Position numbers and translations under genes: made by a program. Of a stretch of DNA of 64,000 nt, positions 45,830 through 54,196 are shown piece by piece. Positions within the stretch are counted from its first letter, which is position 1; every line of letters begins with the position of its first letter. The notes under the pieces are model-generated. The model saw only the letters and a program-made list of their open reading frames with translations. It was not told where the DNA came from and did not search any database. This DNA is from Fructobacillus americanaquae (GTDB lineage Bacteria; Bacillota; Bacilli; Lactobacillales; Lactobacillaceae): positions 680,001 through 744,000 of the forward strand of contig NZ_CP097122.1 in the NCBI RefSeq assembly GCF_024029775.1, given 5' to 3'.

Positions 45830-47203
45830 TTATTTGGCCACTTCATCTTGGGAAGCCTGACGTAATCCAATACCGGTCAGTGCTGAAAGTAGTGAAAAGA
45901 CTGGCGAGAAGAGGGCTAAGAAAGTAAAGGGCACGAAGGACAGAACTGGCACATGCAGCGTCTGGCTCGCAAAGGCCCCAGCAACGCCCCACGGAACCAG
46001 ATAATTTGCAATCGCCCCCGAATCTTCCATTGCCCGTGACAAGGCCAAGGGTGACAAACCAAAGCGCTTGTAATCTTCCTTAAAAATTTGTCCAGGCAAC
46101 ATTACTGAAAGATATTGTTCACCTACTAAGAAGTTCGTAGCAATCCCTGTCAACAAGGTGGCAAAGACGATTGACTTCTGACTCTTAAGGTACGAAACAA
46201 TGGGGTTCATCACTGCCCGCAAAATACCAAGGTTTGATAGGAGGCCGCCCAGAGCCAAGGCCAGCATGATTAGCATGATAGTTTCCATCATTGCCGTCAT
46301 TCCACCACGGTCCAACAAGGCCACCAAAGTTGCATTTGTTGACGGTGTTTTATAACCGTTGACAACCAAGTTTGCCCAGGTTTTCAAAGAATGCCCAGAC
46401 AACAGGTAATAAACCGTATTAACCACAACGTTCAGCAATAGTGATGGAATGGCCGGAATTTTAGCCAAGGCCGAAATTAAAATCAAGGCAATCGGCACAA
46501 TTGTCCACCAGGTTGGCTGGATCAACTGCGTGACCGCTGCCGTCTTGACACTAACCCCACCTGTATGGTGGGCGGAAAAACCAAAGACGAATGCTAAAAT
46601 CAGCGTCACAGCCATTGCCGGCAGAGTTGTCCACATCAGGTTTTTCAAGTGGGCAAAAAGATCAGTACCAGAAACGGCCGCCGCCAAGTTAGTCGAATCA
46701 GCTAACGGTGAGCTCTTATCACCGAAGATAGCGCCCGAAATAATCATCCCAGCTACTAAGGCCGGGTTAAAGCCTAGGGTTGTTCCAACCCCCATCAAAG
46801 CTACCCCAACTGTTGACATCGTTGTAAAGGCAGAACCAATCATTGTTCCGACTAAGGCGGATGTTAACAGGGCAGTTGGCAAGAACCAGGCTGGGTTAAT
46901 CAGCTTAAAGCCCAACCAAATCATGGTTGGAATCACGCCCGTCCCTAACCAAAGGGCAATCATTGAGCCAATGAGTAAGAATAAGAACAAGGGCGCAATC
47001 CCGGCTTCAATCCCCTTAATCAGGGCCGCCTGTGCGTCTTGAAAAGTGACACCCGCTAAGCGCATGACTAAGATAATCCAAGCAATGGCCACCAACAAGG
47101 GTGCAATTGGTGCAAGGCCCAGGCCAATAATACCGCCGGCCAAAATAAAAATGACACCAGCCAGAAGGGCAACTGCCAATTTACGATTTACTTCACGTTG
47201 CAT
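45830..47203 (-). CDS. nhaC: NhaC-family Na+/H+ antiporter
   Basis: 457-aa membrane transporter with about 11-12 helices. Family signature segments include GSAFTTMSTVGVALMGVG near residue 122, IFGDKSSPLADSTNLAAAVSG near 160 and NFLVGEQYLSVMLPG near 355. Members exchange protons for sodium or, in some cases, malate for lactate. The substrate cannot be fixed by sequence. It begins six bases after the MFS gene on the same strand, so they form a two-gene unit. Confidence 0.9.
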   Translation of the reverse strand: MQREVNRKLAVALLAGVIFILAGGIIGLGLAPIAPLLVAIAWIILVMRLAGVTFQDAQAALIKGIEAGIAPLFLFLLIGSMIALWLGTGVIPTMIWLGFKLINPAWFLPTALLTSALVGTMIGSAFTTMSTVGVALMGVGTTLGFNPALVAGMIISGAIFGDKSSPLADSTNLAAAVSGTDLFAHLKNLMWTTLPAMAVTLILAFVFGFSAHHTGGVSVKTAAVTQLIQPTWWTIVPIALILISALAKIPAIPSLLLNVVVNTVYYLLSGHSLKTWANLVVNGYKTPSTNATLVALLDRGGMTAMMETIMLIMLALALGGLLSNLGILRAVMNPIVSYLKSQKSIVFATLLTGIATNFLVGEQYLSVMLPGQIFKEDYKRFGLSPLALSRAMEDSGAIANYLVPWGVAGAFASQTLHVPVLSFVPFTFLALFSPVFSLLSALTGIGLRQASQDEVAK

Positions 47204-47209
47204 AAAAAA

Positions 47210-48436
47210 CTATTCCTTCTTTTTTCGGGCCACAACCAATAGGCCCACATTTGCCACAATCATGGCGATAAAAACGGAGAAGAACAGCGGGTTAAACCAG
47301 CCGTGGTCCAACATAATCCCTCCGTACAGAGGCCCAACCATCCGTCCAAGTGAAATCATAATGCTGACAAAACCTTGCGCTTGACCAGAAACTTCCTTCG
47401 GCGTTAACTGGGCCACCCAGGCTGGTACCTGTGGTGAAGCTAACATCTCACCCAAAGTCAGTAGTTCAAAAACTAAAACAATTTGCCAGAATTGGTTCAC
47501 AAAGAGCATTAAAATAAATGATGAGGCAAAGACAAAGCCACCCGTAATCACCGAGAGACGATATGGATGCTTATTGGCCCAAGTTGAAATTATCTTTTGA
47601 AAAAGGATAATTGTCAAGCCATTTAAAACCCAGAGGTCTGCATAATGACGGGTTGAAATGCCAATCGAGCGCAGATGTGGGGCCATAACGGTCTCCCACA
47701 ACATATAAGAAAGATAAATGACAAAGAGGAAAGCTGCCAAAAACCAGAGTAATGGTGACATCTCAAACTTGGCGGGCTCCTTAACCGATTCCTGCTCGTG
47801 TGTCATGATTGAATCGGCATGACCGGCAGAATTGATTGTTTCAACTGAATCATCATCCAAAACCGGCGCAATGTCTGTATTAACATTAAAAATGCCAATC
47901 GCAATTCCAGTCAAAATTAAAAAGAGTGTTGCAGCCAAGAGCATCAACCACTGGAATCCATAATCAAAAAGATAGCCGACAGCTAAGGTTCCAATCACCA
48001 CCCCAACATTGAGCACGATGTACATATTATTAAATATAATTCGTGTATTCTTGCTGGTTACAGTCGTTGCATAAGCGTTCAGCAATGTGTTAACCGAACC
48101 AATCCCAAAAGAGGCCGTCATCATCAAAAAGGCAAAGACCGGCCAACCATTATAGAAAAATAGTGTGACCAGTGAGAAAAAGGCAATTAAACTTGCCCCA
48201 ATCAGCGTTGGGTAAGGTCGCCAGCGGTCAAAAAGCTTACCGGCAATGTAGGCGCCCAAAATATTCATCAGGGACGAGAACAAAATAACAACACCCGACA
48301 TCGTCAAGTCCTGTCCCAAAGAAACGGTCATGTGGAGGGTTGTGACGGGCCAAATCATGGCATTACCAGTGTTGGCGAACAAGTTAGCCGTTAAGAGCCA
48401 GCGTTCTGATAATTTTTTGCTTTGAATGACTTGCAT
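47210..48436 (-). CDS. MFS transporter (multidrug-efflux-like)
   Basis: 408 aa with 12 predicted helices. The cytoplasmic motif GKLFDRWRPYPTL near residue 65 corresponds to motif A (GxLaDrxGrrxxl). A charged central loop of about 40 residues lies between helices 6 and 7. The N-terminal half resembles drug/H+ efflux pumps; the substrate is unknown. It is the first gene of an MFS-nhaC unit, and its upstream gap carries two identical 18-bp palindrome-containing repeats. GGAGGG precedes the ATG. Confidence 0.85.
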   Translation of the reverse strand: MQVIQSKKLSERWLLTANLFANTGNAMIWPVTTLHMTVSLGQDLTMSGVVILFSSLMNILGAYIAGKLFDRWRPYPTLIGASLIAFFSLVTLFFYNGWPVFAFLMMTASFGIGSVNTLLNAYATTVTSKNTRIIFNNMYIVLNVGVVIGTLAVGYLFDYGFQWLMLLAATLFLILTGIAIGIFNVNTDIAPVLDDDSVETINSAGHADSIMTHEQESVKEPAKFEMSPLLWFLAAFLFVIYLSYMLWETVMAPHLRSIGISTRHYADLWVLNGLTIILFQKIISTWANKHPYRLSVITGGFVFASSFILMLFVNQFWQIVLVFELLTLGEMLASPQVPAWVAQLTPKEVSGQAQGFVSIMISLGRMVGPLYGGIMLDHGWFNPLFFSVFIAMIVANVGLLVVARKKKE

Positions 48437-48458
48437 ATTCCCTCCTTATTATTACGTT

Positions 48459-48467
48459 AGTATAACA
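48459..48467 (-). promoter_or_regulatory. extended -10 promoter of the MFS-nhaC unit
   Basis: The minus strand reads TGT-TATACT, with the hexamer at 48459-48464. The -35 is not well conserved. The two operator-like repeats lie about 50 and 85 bp upstream. Confidence 0.45.
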
Positions 48468-48511
48468 TGAATGTCCTTTTATGCTTGTTTATTTACCTTT
48501 TTTCACCAACA

Positions 48512-48562
48512 AAATGTAAGTGCTTACTTTTTGTTTAGAAAAATAAATGTAAGTGCTTACTT
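48512..48562. repeat. two identical 18-bp operator-like repeats between the MFS gene and zwf
   Basis: AAATGTAAGTGCTTACTT occurs at 48512-48529 and again at 48545-48562, 33 bp apart (about three helical turns). Each contains the inverted repeat GTAAG-TG-CTTAC. The size and spacing fit cooperative binding of a dimeric TetR- or PadR-type regulator. No such regulator gene is adjacent. Confidence 0.65.
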
Positions 48563-48670
48563 CTTTTTGGCTCTAAGGGTGAGAGTTTTTTCAATTTTGA
48601 CCTTTTTGTGATTTTTTTGCTCATTTCCGTTATAATAATAACGAACGCAAAATAGATAAAGGGGACTCTT

Positions 48671-50131
48671 ATGGTTGCAGAACTTAATACTTTAGTAACT
48701 TTCTTCGGCGCAACTGGCGATTTGGCCAAGCGCTTGCTTTACCCATCAGTCTTTAACTTATATAAAAAGGGCTACTTGGCAGAACATTTCGCGGTTGTTG
48801 GAACCGCTCGTCAGGATTTGACGGATGCTCAGTACCAAGACATGGTGAAGGAATCCGTTTCAGCTGGTCAAGACGAAAAGCAGGTCGCTGATTTTATCGC
48901 CCACTTTTCTTACCGCGCCTCTGACGTGACCGATCCCGCTGGCTACGTTGGCCTTAAAAAGGAAATCGAAAATGCCTCTGAAAAGTTCGATATAGCCGGC
49001 AACCGGATCTTCTACATGTCGGTTGCTCCTCGCTTCTTTGGCACAATTGCCAAGTTCTTGAAGTCAGAAGGTCTCTTGGCCGACAAGGGCTACAACCGGA
49101 TTATGATTGAAAAGCCATTCGGGACTTCTTATACAACCGCTGAGAAGCTCCAAAGTGAATTAACAGAAGCCTTCAGCGAAGACCAGGTTTACCGCATCGA
49201 CCACTTCCTGGGTAAGGAAATGGTCTTGAACATCGCACCATTGCGCTTTGGTAACCCGCTCATTAGCAATGCTTGGAACAAGGATTACATCAAAAACGTC
49301 CAAGTTACTTTGGCCGAAACATTGGGTGTCGAAGAACGAGCTGGTTACTACGACACTGCTGGCGCTCTTTTGGACATGATTCAAAACCACACGATGCAAA
49401 TCATCGGTTGGTTGGCCATGGAAGAACCAAAGGACTTCTCTGACGTTGCCATCCGTGACGCCAAGAACGCCGCCTTCTCTGCCCTTGAAATTTATGACGA
49501 AGCTGGTGTGAACCGTTACTTCGTTCGTGGACAATATGGTGCCGGGAAGACTGCTGGTCATATCGCCTACAACCAAGAGCCAGACGTCCCAGCTGATTCA
49601 AAAACAAACACTTATATCGCAGGTGAATTGCACTTCGACACTCCTCGTTGGCAAGGTGTGCCATTCTATGTCCGTTCAGGAAAGCGCATGACCAAGAAAA
49701 CGACTCGGATTGACGTTGTCTTCAAGGCTGGTGCTTTCTCATTTGGCTCCGCCCAAGAACCACAAGAAACTGTGCTTTCAATCGTGGTTTCACCAGACGA
49801 ACAAATTACTTGGTCATTGAACGCCAAGGAAGTTTCCGACAACTTCAACACTCAAATGATCCAGTTGAACTGGGCACCGACAGCTGAACAAAAAGCTGTT
49901 ACGCCAGCACCATACGAGCGGATGCTCCACGATGCCATGGACGGCAACGGATCAAACTTTGCAGACTGGCATGGTGTTGCCACTGCTTGGAAGTTTACTG
50001 ACGCCATTTCAGCTGTCTACGCTGCCGACAAAGCACCGCTTGAAATTTATGAATCGGATACTATGGGTCCACAAGCTGCCGATGACCTTTTGGCCAAGAA
50101 CGGCGACGCCTGGGTTTTCCAAGGTAAATAA
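48671..50131 (+). CDS. zwf: glucose-6-phosphate 1-dehydrogenase
   Basis: 486 aa. Oxidises glucose-6-phosphate to 6-phosphogluconolactone with NADP or NAD, opening the phosphoketolase pathway. The cofactor-binding motif GATGDLAKRLLYPS begins near residue 14 and the active-site RIDHFLGKE near 175; the protein is complete. AAGGGGA precedes the ATG and a TATAAT lies at 48631-48636. Leuconostoc enzymes are known to use both cofactors. It is divergent from the MFS gene across the duplicated operator. Confidence 0.97.
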   Translation: MVAELNTLVTFFGATGDLAKRLLYPSVFNLYKKGYLAEHFAVVGTARQDLTDAQYQDMVKESVSAGQDEKQVADFIAHFSYRASDVTDPAGYVGLKKEIENASEKFDIAGNRIFYMSVAPRFFGTIAKFLKSEGLLADKGYNRIMIEKPFGTSYTTAEKLQSELTEAFSEDQVYRIDHFLGKEMVLNIAPLRFGNPLISNAWNKDYIKNVQVTLAETLGVEERAGYYDTAGALLDMIQNHTMQIIGWLAMEEPKDFSDVAIRDAKNAAFSALEIYDEAGVNRYFVRGQYGAGKTAGHIAYNQEPDVPADSKTNTYIAGELHFDTPRWQGVPFYVRSGKRMTKKTTRIDVVFKAGAFSFGSAQEPQETVLSIVVSPDEQITWSLNAKEVSDNFNTQMIQLNWAPTAEQKAVTPAPYERMLHDAMDGNGSNFADWHGVATAWKFTDAISAVYAADKAPLEIYESDTMGPQAADDLLAKNGDAWVFQGK

Positions 50132-50148
50132 GTTTTTTCAGACTAAGA

Positions 50149-50175
50149 AAGTCCACTCATCAGTGGACTTTTTTT
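50149..50175 (+). terminator. terminator of zwf
   Basis: A 9-bp perfect stem (50149-50157 with 50162-50170) and a CATC loop are followed by T7. Confidence 0.9.
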
Positions 50176-50179
50176 GTAC

Positions 50180-50204
50180 AAAAAAAGGCAGCGCTACTGC
50201 CTTT
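50180..50204 (-). terminator. terminator of the HD-domain gene
   Basis: AAAGGCAG (50184-50191) pairs with CTGCCTTT (50197-50204). The minus strand continues with T7. Confidence 0.8.
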
Positions 50205-50240
50205 GAATCAGTTAGTCATCAATACCAAAAATAATTGATA

Positions 50241-50921
50241 CTATTGTACCCGAAAGGCTGGATCTGCCAACGCCTCTGTTTCGCGTTGAAATTCAGCCAA
50301 AAAGTTTTCCATAAAAGCAGACCGTCGTTGACCCTCAGCTTGTCCAGCCGGCGTATTGAGTTGGTCGGCTAATTTCAATAACTTTTCATAAAAGTGATTA
50401 ACAGAAGTTGTTTGATGGTGGCGGTACTGGTCCTTATTTTTTAGTGCGACCGGTTTAATCTCCGGATCATACAGAGGGTGACCCTTTTGCCCACCATAGG
50501 CAAAGGTCCGAGCAATCCCGATGGCTCCCAACGCTTCCAAACGATCAGCATCCTGCACATACTGCCCTAATAAGGGAAGGTCATAATGCTTTTGCAGGTT
50601 GGCGGAATAAGACAGATGGGTAATCGTTTCAGCAACCAACGCCTGGCCAATCGGTGCAATCCCAGACTGGCGAAGTAAGGTTTCAACTAAAATTGTCTGG
50701 GCAGCAACGTCAGCGACCACCTTATCATCAATCGTATCGTGAAGCAGGGCCCCGGCCTCTAGGACTGCCTGGTCTTGTTCACTGACCTGACCATGGTCAT
50801 CTTCATAAAGGGCAACTGCTAACCGAGCCACTTGCTTAGCGTGCAAAAAATCATGCCCCGAGGTGTCGTTTTTCAATGTTGCTCTTGCAAAGTTTCGAAT
50901 CGCTGTTAAGTCAATCACCAC
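50241..50921 (-). CDS. HD-domain phosphohydrolase, YpgQ-like
   Basis: 226 aa. The metal site is visible as H..HD..D: GHDFLHAKQVARLA (His near residue 23 and 27), ALLHDTIDDK (HD near 61) and QDADRLEALGAIGIAR (Asp near 124). It resembles YpgQ/YedJ-type HD hydrolases that act on nucleotides; the substrate is unproven. It lies 16 nt after an XRE regulator on the same strand and is likely co-transcribed. Confidence 0.85.
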   Translation of the reverse strand: MVIDLTAIRNFARATLKNDTSGHDFLHAKQVARLAVALYEDDHGQVSEQDQAVLEAGALLHDTIDDKVVADVAAQTILVETLLRQSGIAPIGQALVAETITHLSYSANLQKHYDLPLLGQYVQDADRLEALGAIGIARTFAYGGQKGHPLYDPEIKPVALKNKDQYRHHQTTSVNHFYEKLLKLADQLNTPAGQAEGQRRSAFMENFLAEFQRETEALADPAFRVQ

Positions 50922-50937
50922 TAGCTATCCCTCCTAT

Positions 50938-51240
50938 TCAAAAACGTTCCTTCGTTCGAATATTTAACCGGAGTAAGAACTCCTCAAATGTCCAACCGTA
51001 GAGATAGCAAAAAGACAGTAAGAGGGTCAAATCAGGACTGATTTTTCCCGCCTCATACTTAGAAACTGCACTCTGACAAATATTCAAGGCATCTGCCACC
51101 TGAACCTGTGTCAAATGGGCTTCCTTGTGCCCAACTTTGAGTGCATGCGCAATCTTCTTTTGGAGCCGATAGCGAAAAGAAAGGTCTCGTAAAAACTTTT
51201 TCAAATCATTTAACGGTCCCCAGCTGAAATTTGTGACCAT
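50938..51240 (-). CDS. XRE-family HTH regulator
   Basis: 100 aa. An N-terminal helical part of about 40 residues precedes the HTH: LTQVQVADALNICQSAVSKY, then EAGKISPDLTLLLSFC (about 43-80). The C-terminus continues GWTFEEFLLRLNI. The ATG at 51240 follows GGAGG at seven bases. It is followed by the HD hydrolase, and regulation of that gene is plausible. I see no clear operator. Confidence 0.82.
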   Translation of the reverse strand: MVTNFSWGPLNDLKKFLRDLSFRYRLQKKIAHALKVGHKEAHLTQVQVADALNICQSAVSKYEAGKISPDLTLLLSFCYLYGWTFEEFLLRLNIRTKERF

Positions 51241-51372
51241 ATTACGTCCTCCAATCAATGAAGAGCGTAATCAAAAAAATCCCTATACTAAATTCTTGTC
51301 TCTATTGTAACCAAAAATGCGTCAATTTGCACCAAAGCTTTGCACGACCAGCGAGCCACCCTATCTCAAATC

Positions 51373-51416
51373 AAAAAGCCCCGAGTACTGATTTTCAGCA
51401 ATTCGGAGCACTTTTT
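51373..51416 (-). terminator. terminator of the YagU-like gene
   Basis: Imperfect arms 51373-51384 and 51403-51416 are followed on the minus strand by T5, 15 nt after the stop. Confidence 0.6.
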
Positions 51417-51430
51417 CAGCATATGCATTT

Positions 51431-51925
51431 TTATAAGTAGACACCAGAGACCGGTAAGCCAAGGGCAACCAGGTAAACGGCCCAGCCAAAGATTAAATAA
51501 CCGGCCATTTCAACCGTCAATTCGTAAACAGAACGATGCCAGAAAAATGGAATAGTCTTCATGGCTGGCAGGAAGACAATATCAATTACGACCCAAAGAA
51601 CAAAACCAAACATCGTGCCCAAACCATAGGTTAAGCGACCATCAAAGTTAGCGGCTAAAACAAAAAAGATGGCCATCAGCATCGAATAAACATAATAAAC
51701 ACTTAAAGCCACGACCGGAACATTTTGGTCAAAAGCAACCGTTAGGCTTTTTTGGGATTCCTTTTTGGTTAAACCAAGTTGCTGTAAGAAAGTTGTAATC
51801 GGACCGTTTTGTGTTGCCAGCTGATTGCGGGGAGGCAGGGTTTTTGTCCAACCGAATCGGACCATGCCGCCAAACAAACCAGCAAGGGCACCAACCCAGG
51901 CTGCGTTAAAAATGATGTTGAACAT
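51431..51925 (-). CDS. YagU-family (DUF1440) inner membrane protein
   Basis: 164 aa with four hydrophobic segments (about 2-20, 66-86, 92-115 and 133-158). The N-terminal GALAGLFGGMVRFGWTKTLPPR is typical of YagU. In E. coli, YagU has been linked to acid tolerance; here no function can be assigned. GAGGAG lies ten bases before the ATG at 51925. It is a single gene. Confidence 0.8.
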   Translation of the reverse strand: MFNIIFNAAWVGALAGLFGGMVRFGWTKTLPPRNQLATQNGPITTFLQQLGLTKKESQKSLTVAFDQNVPVVALSVYYVYSMLMAIFFVLAANFDGRLTYGLGTMFGFVLWVVIDIVFLPAMKTIPFFWHRSVYELTVEMAGYLIFGWAVYLVALGLPVSGVYL

Positions 51926-52023
51926 AGAACTGTTTCTCCTCAAATAATTCTTTTTAATCATAACACTTTGACCTTAGAAAAAGCAGTGTTATAATGCAGA
52001 AAAAGACGATTGGAGTCACACTT

Positions 52024-52572
52024 ATGCAGATTCAAGTGACAACCGAAGATGGCTACTTACCAGCCGCTTATAGCAAGTTTGCCACCGAGAACGAAAAATC
52101 AGGTCGCTACCCGATTCAATCATTTCCTTTTGAGGTAAAAGACCTCCCCTCTGGTACCAAGTACCTAGCGTGGGCCTTCATTGATTTTGACTCCATTCCC
52201 GTGATGGGCTTCCCCTGGATTCATTGGCTAGCCGCTAACTACCCCGTAACACAGGATCCGGCCTCTGTGCCAGCCAATTTAGCTCAACTGGCTGCTAATC
52301 AAGCAACGGACATTGTTAATAGTGGCTTCGTTCAAGGGGAAAATTCCTCTTATTCTCGCTATATTCAAGAAACAGATCCCAAACTCAAGCAGACTTATAT
52401 CGGTCCTGTACCACCAGACCATGACCATCGGTATACTTTGATGGTTATTGCTTGCAAAGATAAATTATCTGTCAAACCCGGCTTTTTCTTAAACGAACTC
52501 CACCATCTCGACCAAGACAACCCAGCGATCATTTTAGCCAAGGCCAGCGTTGATATCTTAGCCAAAGCTTAG
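52024..52572 (+). CDS. YbhB/YbcL-type PEBP-family protein
   Basis: 182 aa, phosphatidylethanolamine-binding/Raf-kinase-inhibitor-like fold. Family features are KYLAWAFIDFDSIPVMGFPWIHWLAAN near residues 48-74 (DxD and HW cores, shortened here) and a YIGPVPPDHDHRYTLMV block near 125. The bacterial role is unknown. The ATG at 52024 follows GGAG at eight bases; an upstream in-frame ATG at 51994 lacks a site. Confidence 0.8.
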   Translation: MQIQVTTEDGYLPAAYSKFATENEKSGRYPIQSFPFEVKDLPSGTKYLAWAFIDFDSIPVMGFPWIHWLAANYPVTQDPASVPANLAQLAANQATDIVNSGFVQGENSSYSRYIQETDPKLKQTYIGPVPPDHDHRYTLMVIACKDKLSVKPGFFLNELHHLDQDNPAIILAKASVDILAKA

Positions 52573-52761
52573 TGGTTTTCACCAGCAAAATACTTTTTAA
52601 AAGTTTAAATTTCACATTTTTTGTCTAAGAAATGCTTAAACTTGCCCTGGTCATTTTTTTCTTTGGTATACTTAACCCTTGGATGGCACTTGCAAAGCCT
52701 GATTTTTTCAGGAATTCTCGGTAAATTTTTTCATAAAAGCTGTCAGTCAACTACTGCTTTT

Positions 52762-52789
52762 TTGACAACCCGAAAACAAGTTCTATATC
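52762..52789 (+). promoter_or_regulatory. promoter of the DUF536-like gene
   Basis: TTGACA (52762-52767), a 16-nt spacer and TATATC (52784-52789), about 35 nt before the TTG start. Confidence 0.5.
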
Positions 52790-52822
52790 CTGGTATTTAA
52801 GATACAAACGGAGGATTGTCTG

Positions 52823-53323
52823 TTGAAAATTAAACGCGAAAATATGAAAGATTACTATACTTTCTCCTCGACTGCCGAACTAACACTATTCTTAGGCATC
52901 GAGCGTGAAACGCTCTTTCAACGAGCTAAGATGCGCGGGATTGATTTAAACGGCACGTATACCGAAGAAGAATTAACGGCGTTAAAGCCCGCCAAACAGT
53001 CCGCTCTTGCTGATTTAAGCATCGATAGCGAGGCTGAAATTGAAATCTTAAAAATGCGTCTGGAAATGTTGGAATCCCAGCTTGGCTATAAGGACCAACA
53101 ACTCGATGATCGCAAACAACACATCGATACTTTAAAATCGACCTTGGAAAAAGCCGAACAAAATCTGGAAAAAACGCAAACAACCGTTGACCAGCAGCAG
53201 CATCTTCAAATGGCGACCTTATCACAGTTAGACAAGGTTACCTCTCGTGTTCAACGAATTGAAATGGAAGACGAGCAAAAAAAGCACTGGTGGTCTCGTA
53301 ATAAAAAAGACAAAAGCAAGTGA
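52823..53323 (+). CDS. DUF536-like HTH/coiled-coil protein
   Basis: 166 aa. Residues about 10-50 look like a short HTH (AELTLFLGIERETLFQRAKM), about 70-145 form a long coiled coil and the tail is basic with two Trp (KHWWSRNKK). This layout resembles DUF536 proteins that accompany RepA on LAB plasmids, but here it is chromosomal with no rep gene nearby. The start codon is TTG with GGAGG eight bases upstream; an internal ATG seven codons later has no site. The function is unknown. Confidence 0.72.
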   Translation: MKIKRENMKDYYTFSSTAELTLFLGIERETLFQRAKMRGIDLNGTYTEEELTALKPAKQSALADLSIDSEAEIEILKMRLEMLESQLGYKDQQLDDRKQHIDTLKSTLEKAEQNLEKTQTTVDQQQHLQMATLSQLDKVTSRVQRIEMEDEQKKHWWSRNKKDKSK

Positions 53324-53336
53324 AAATCTAGACCGC

Positions 53337-53375
53337 AAAGGCCAGTTACCGACATTTATCGGCAACTGGCCTTTT
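53337..53375 (+). terminator. terminator of the DUF536-like gene
   Basis: 16-nt arms with one mismatch (53337-53352 and 53359-53374) are followed by T5. From 53376 to 53679 I see no gene, only an AT-rich stretch with a short ATTCAC/GTGAAT repeat and a repeated TTCCAATT. Confidence 0.85.
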
Positions 53376-53679
53376 TGCTTGGTAGTTATTTTTTTTGCAT
53401 TATGCTGGTAAATCTACTTTTTAATGCGTGAAACTGGCGTTTCTCAAACTTTTCCGAAAAATACTAGCACTAGCAAGCGCTGACTAAAATTAAGCACAAT
53501 AGCATGCCACAGGTATCGAACAGATAATTGATTCACCCCTATTACTGTGAATGAATAAGATTAAGCAAAACAACAAAAAATTGTCAAAGACAGTCATTCA
53601 AAAAAAAAATACAAATCATTTTGCTTGAACTTGCAAGGCACGTTCCAATTAAAAAATAAAAATTCCAATTGGCTGTACC

Positions 53680-54090
53680 TTATTCAACCCGGTCAAGGTA
53701 TTTTTGCGCCAACTTTGTCATCGCCGTTTCCCAGTCGCCGTCGGCTTCATCAAAATAGCGGTCCAAAAGACGTTTTTGCTCCAGGTTGATTTGATCATTA
53801 AGGGCGAGCCCTTCTGGGGTTAACTGCAAATATTTGACGCGCTTATCCACCGTCGACCGGTGTTCCGTCACCAGGCCTTTATCCATTAGATCGCGAATGG
53901 CGACATTAGCCGCCTGTTTAGAGATGCCAATCAGGACCAAAATTTTCTTGATACTCACGTCCTCTAATGAAGAAATAATAAAGAGCATCCGGTGTTGGTT
54001 CTTGGTTAAATCGTATTGCGAAAGGTCAACCAGTGAAGCAAATTCCTGATAAGCAAAGAAAATTGTTGGTAATTTTTGATCGATTTCCAA
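53680..54090 (-). CDS. MarR-family transcriptional regulator
   Basis: 136 aa. The winged helix is at residues about 30-100: LTKNQHRMLF, the recognition helix in SKQAANVAIRDLMDKG and the wing TEHRSTVDKRVKYLQLT. Flanking helices form the dimer. It is divergent from a keto-acid decarboxylase gene, and nested palindromes cover the intergenic promoter, so it probably represses itself and the decarboxylase in response to a small ligand. The ligand is unknown. Confidence 0.88.
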   Translation of the reverse strand: MEIDQKLPTIFFAYQEFASLVDLSQYDLTKNQHRMLFIISSLEDVSIKKILVLIGISKQAANVAIRDLMDKGLVTEHRSTVDKRVKYLQLTPEGLALNDQINLEQKRLLDRYFDEADGDWETAMTKLAQKYLDRVE

Positions 54091-54103
54091 AGGAAACCCT
54101 CCT

Positions 54104-54180
54104 TTTTAGGTCAATTATGTTGACATAATTAAAAACAGGGTCTATAGTTCTTGTTATAGGTAAACTTAATTGACCTAAAA
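54104..54180. promoter_or_regulatory. MarR operators and decarboxylase promoter
   Basis: Plus-strand promoter: TTGACA (54120-54125), 17 nt, TATAGT (54143-54148). AATTATGT-TG-ACATAATT (54113-54130) is an 18-bp palindrome over the -35. TTTTAGGTCAATTA (54104-54117) and TAATTGACCTAAAA (54167-54180) are perfect 14-nt inverted arms that flank the promoter. This is a compact repressor site. Confidence 0.75.
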
Positions 54181-54196
54181 GAAAGGAAGAACTTTT

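Noticed and set aside
46449-47042. 197-codon plus-strand frame inside nhaC
   Set aside because: It is antisense to a well-conserved membrane protein; composition follows the nhaC codon pattern and no start signal exists.
49160-49576. 138-codon minus-strand frame inside zwf
   Set aside because: Shadow of a highly conserved enzyme gene, with no independent promoter or ribosome binding site.
53376-53679. Small RNA or gene in the gap before the MarR gene
   Set aside because: Only AT-rich sequence with short imperfect repeats; no promoter-terminator pair or open frame that I would defend.
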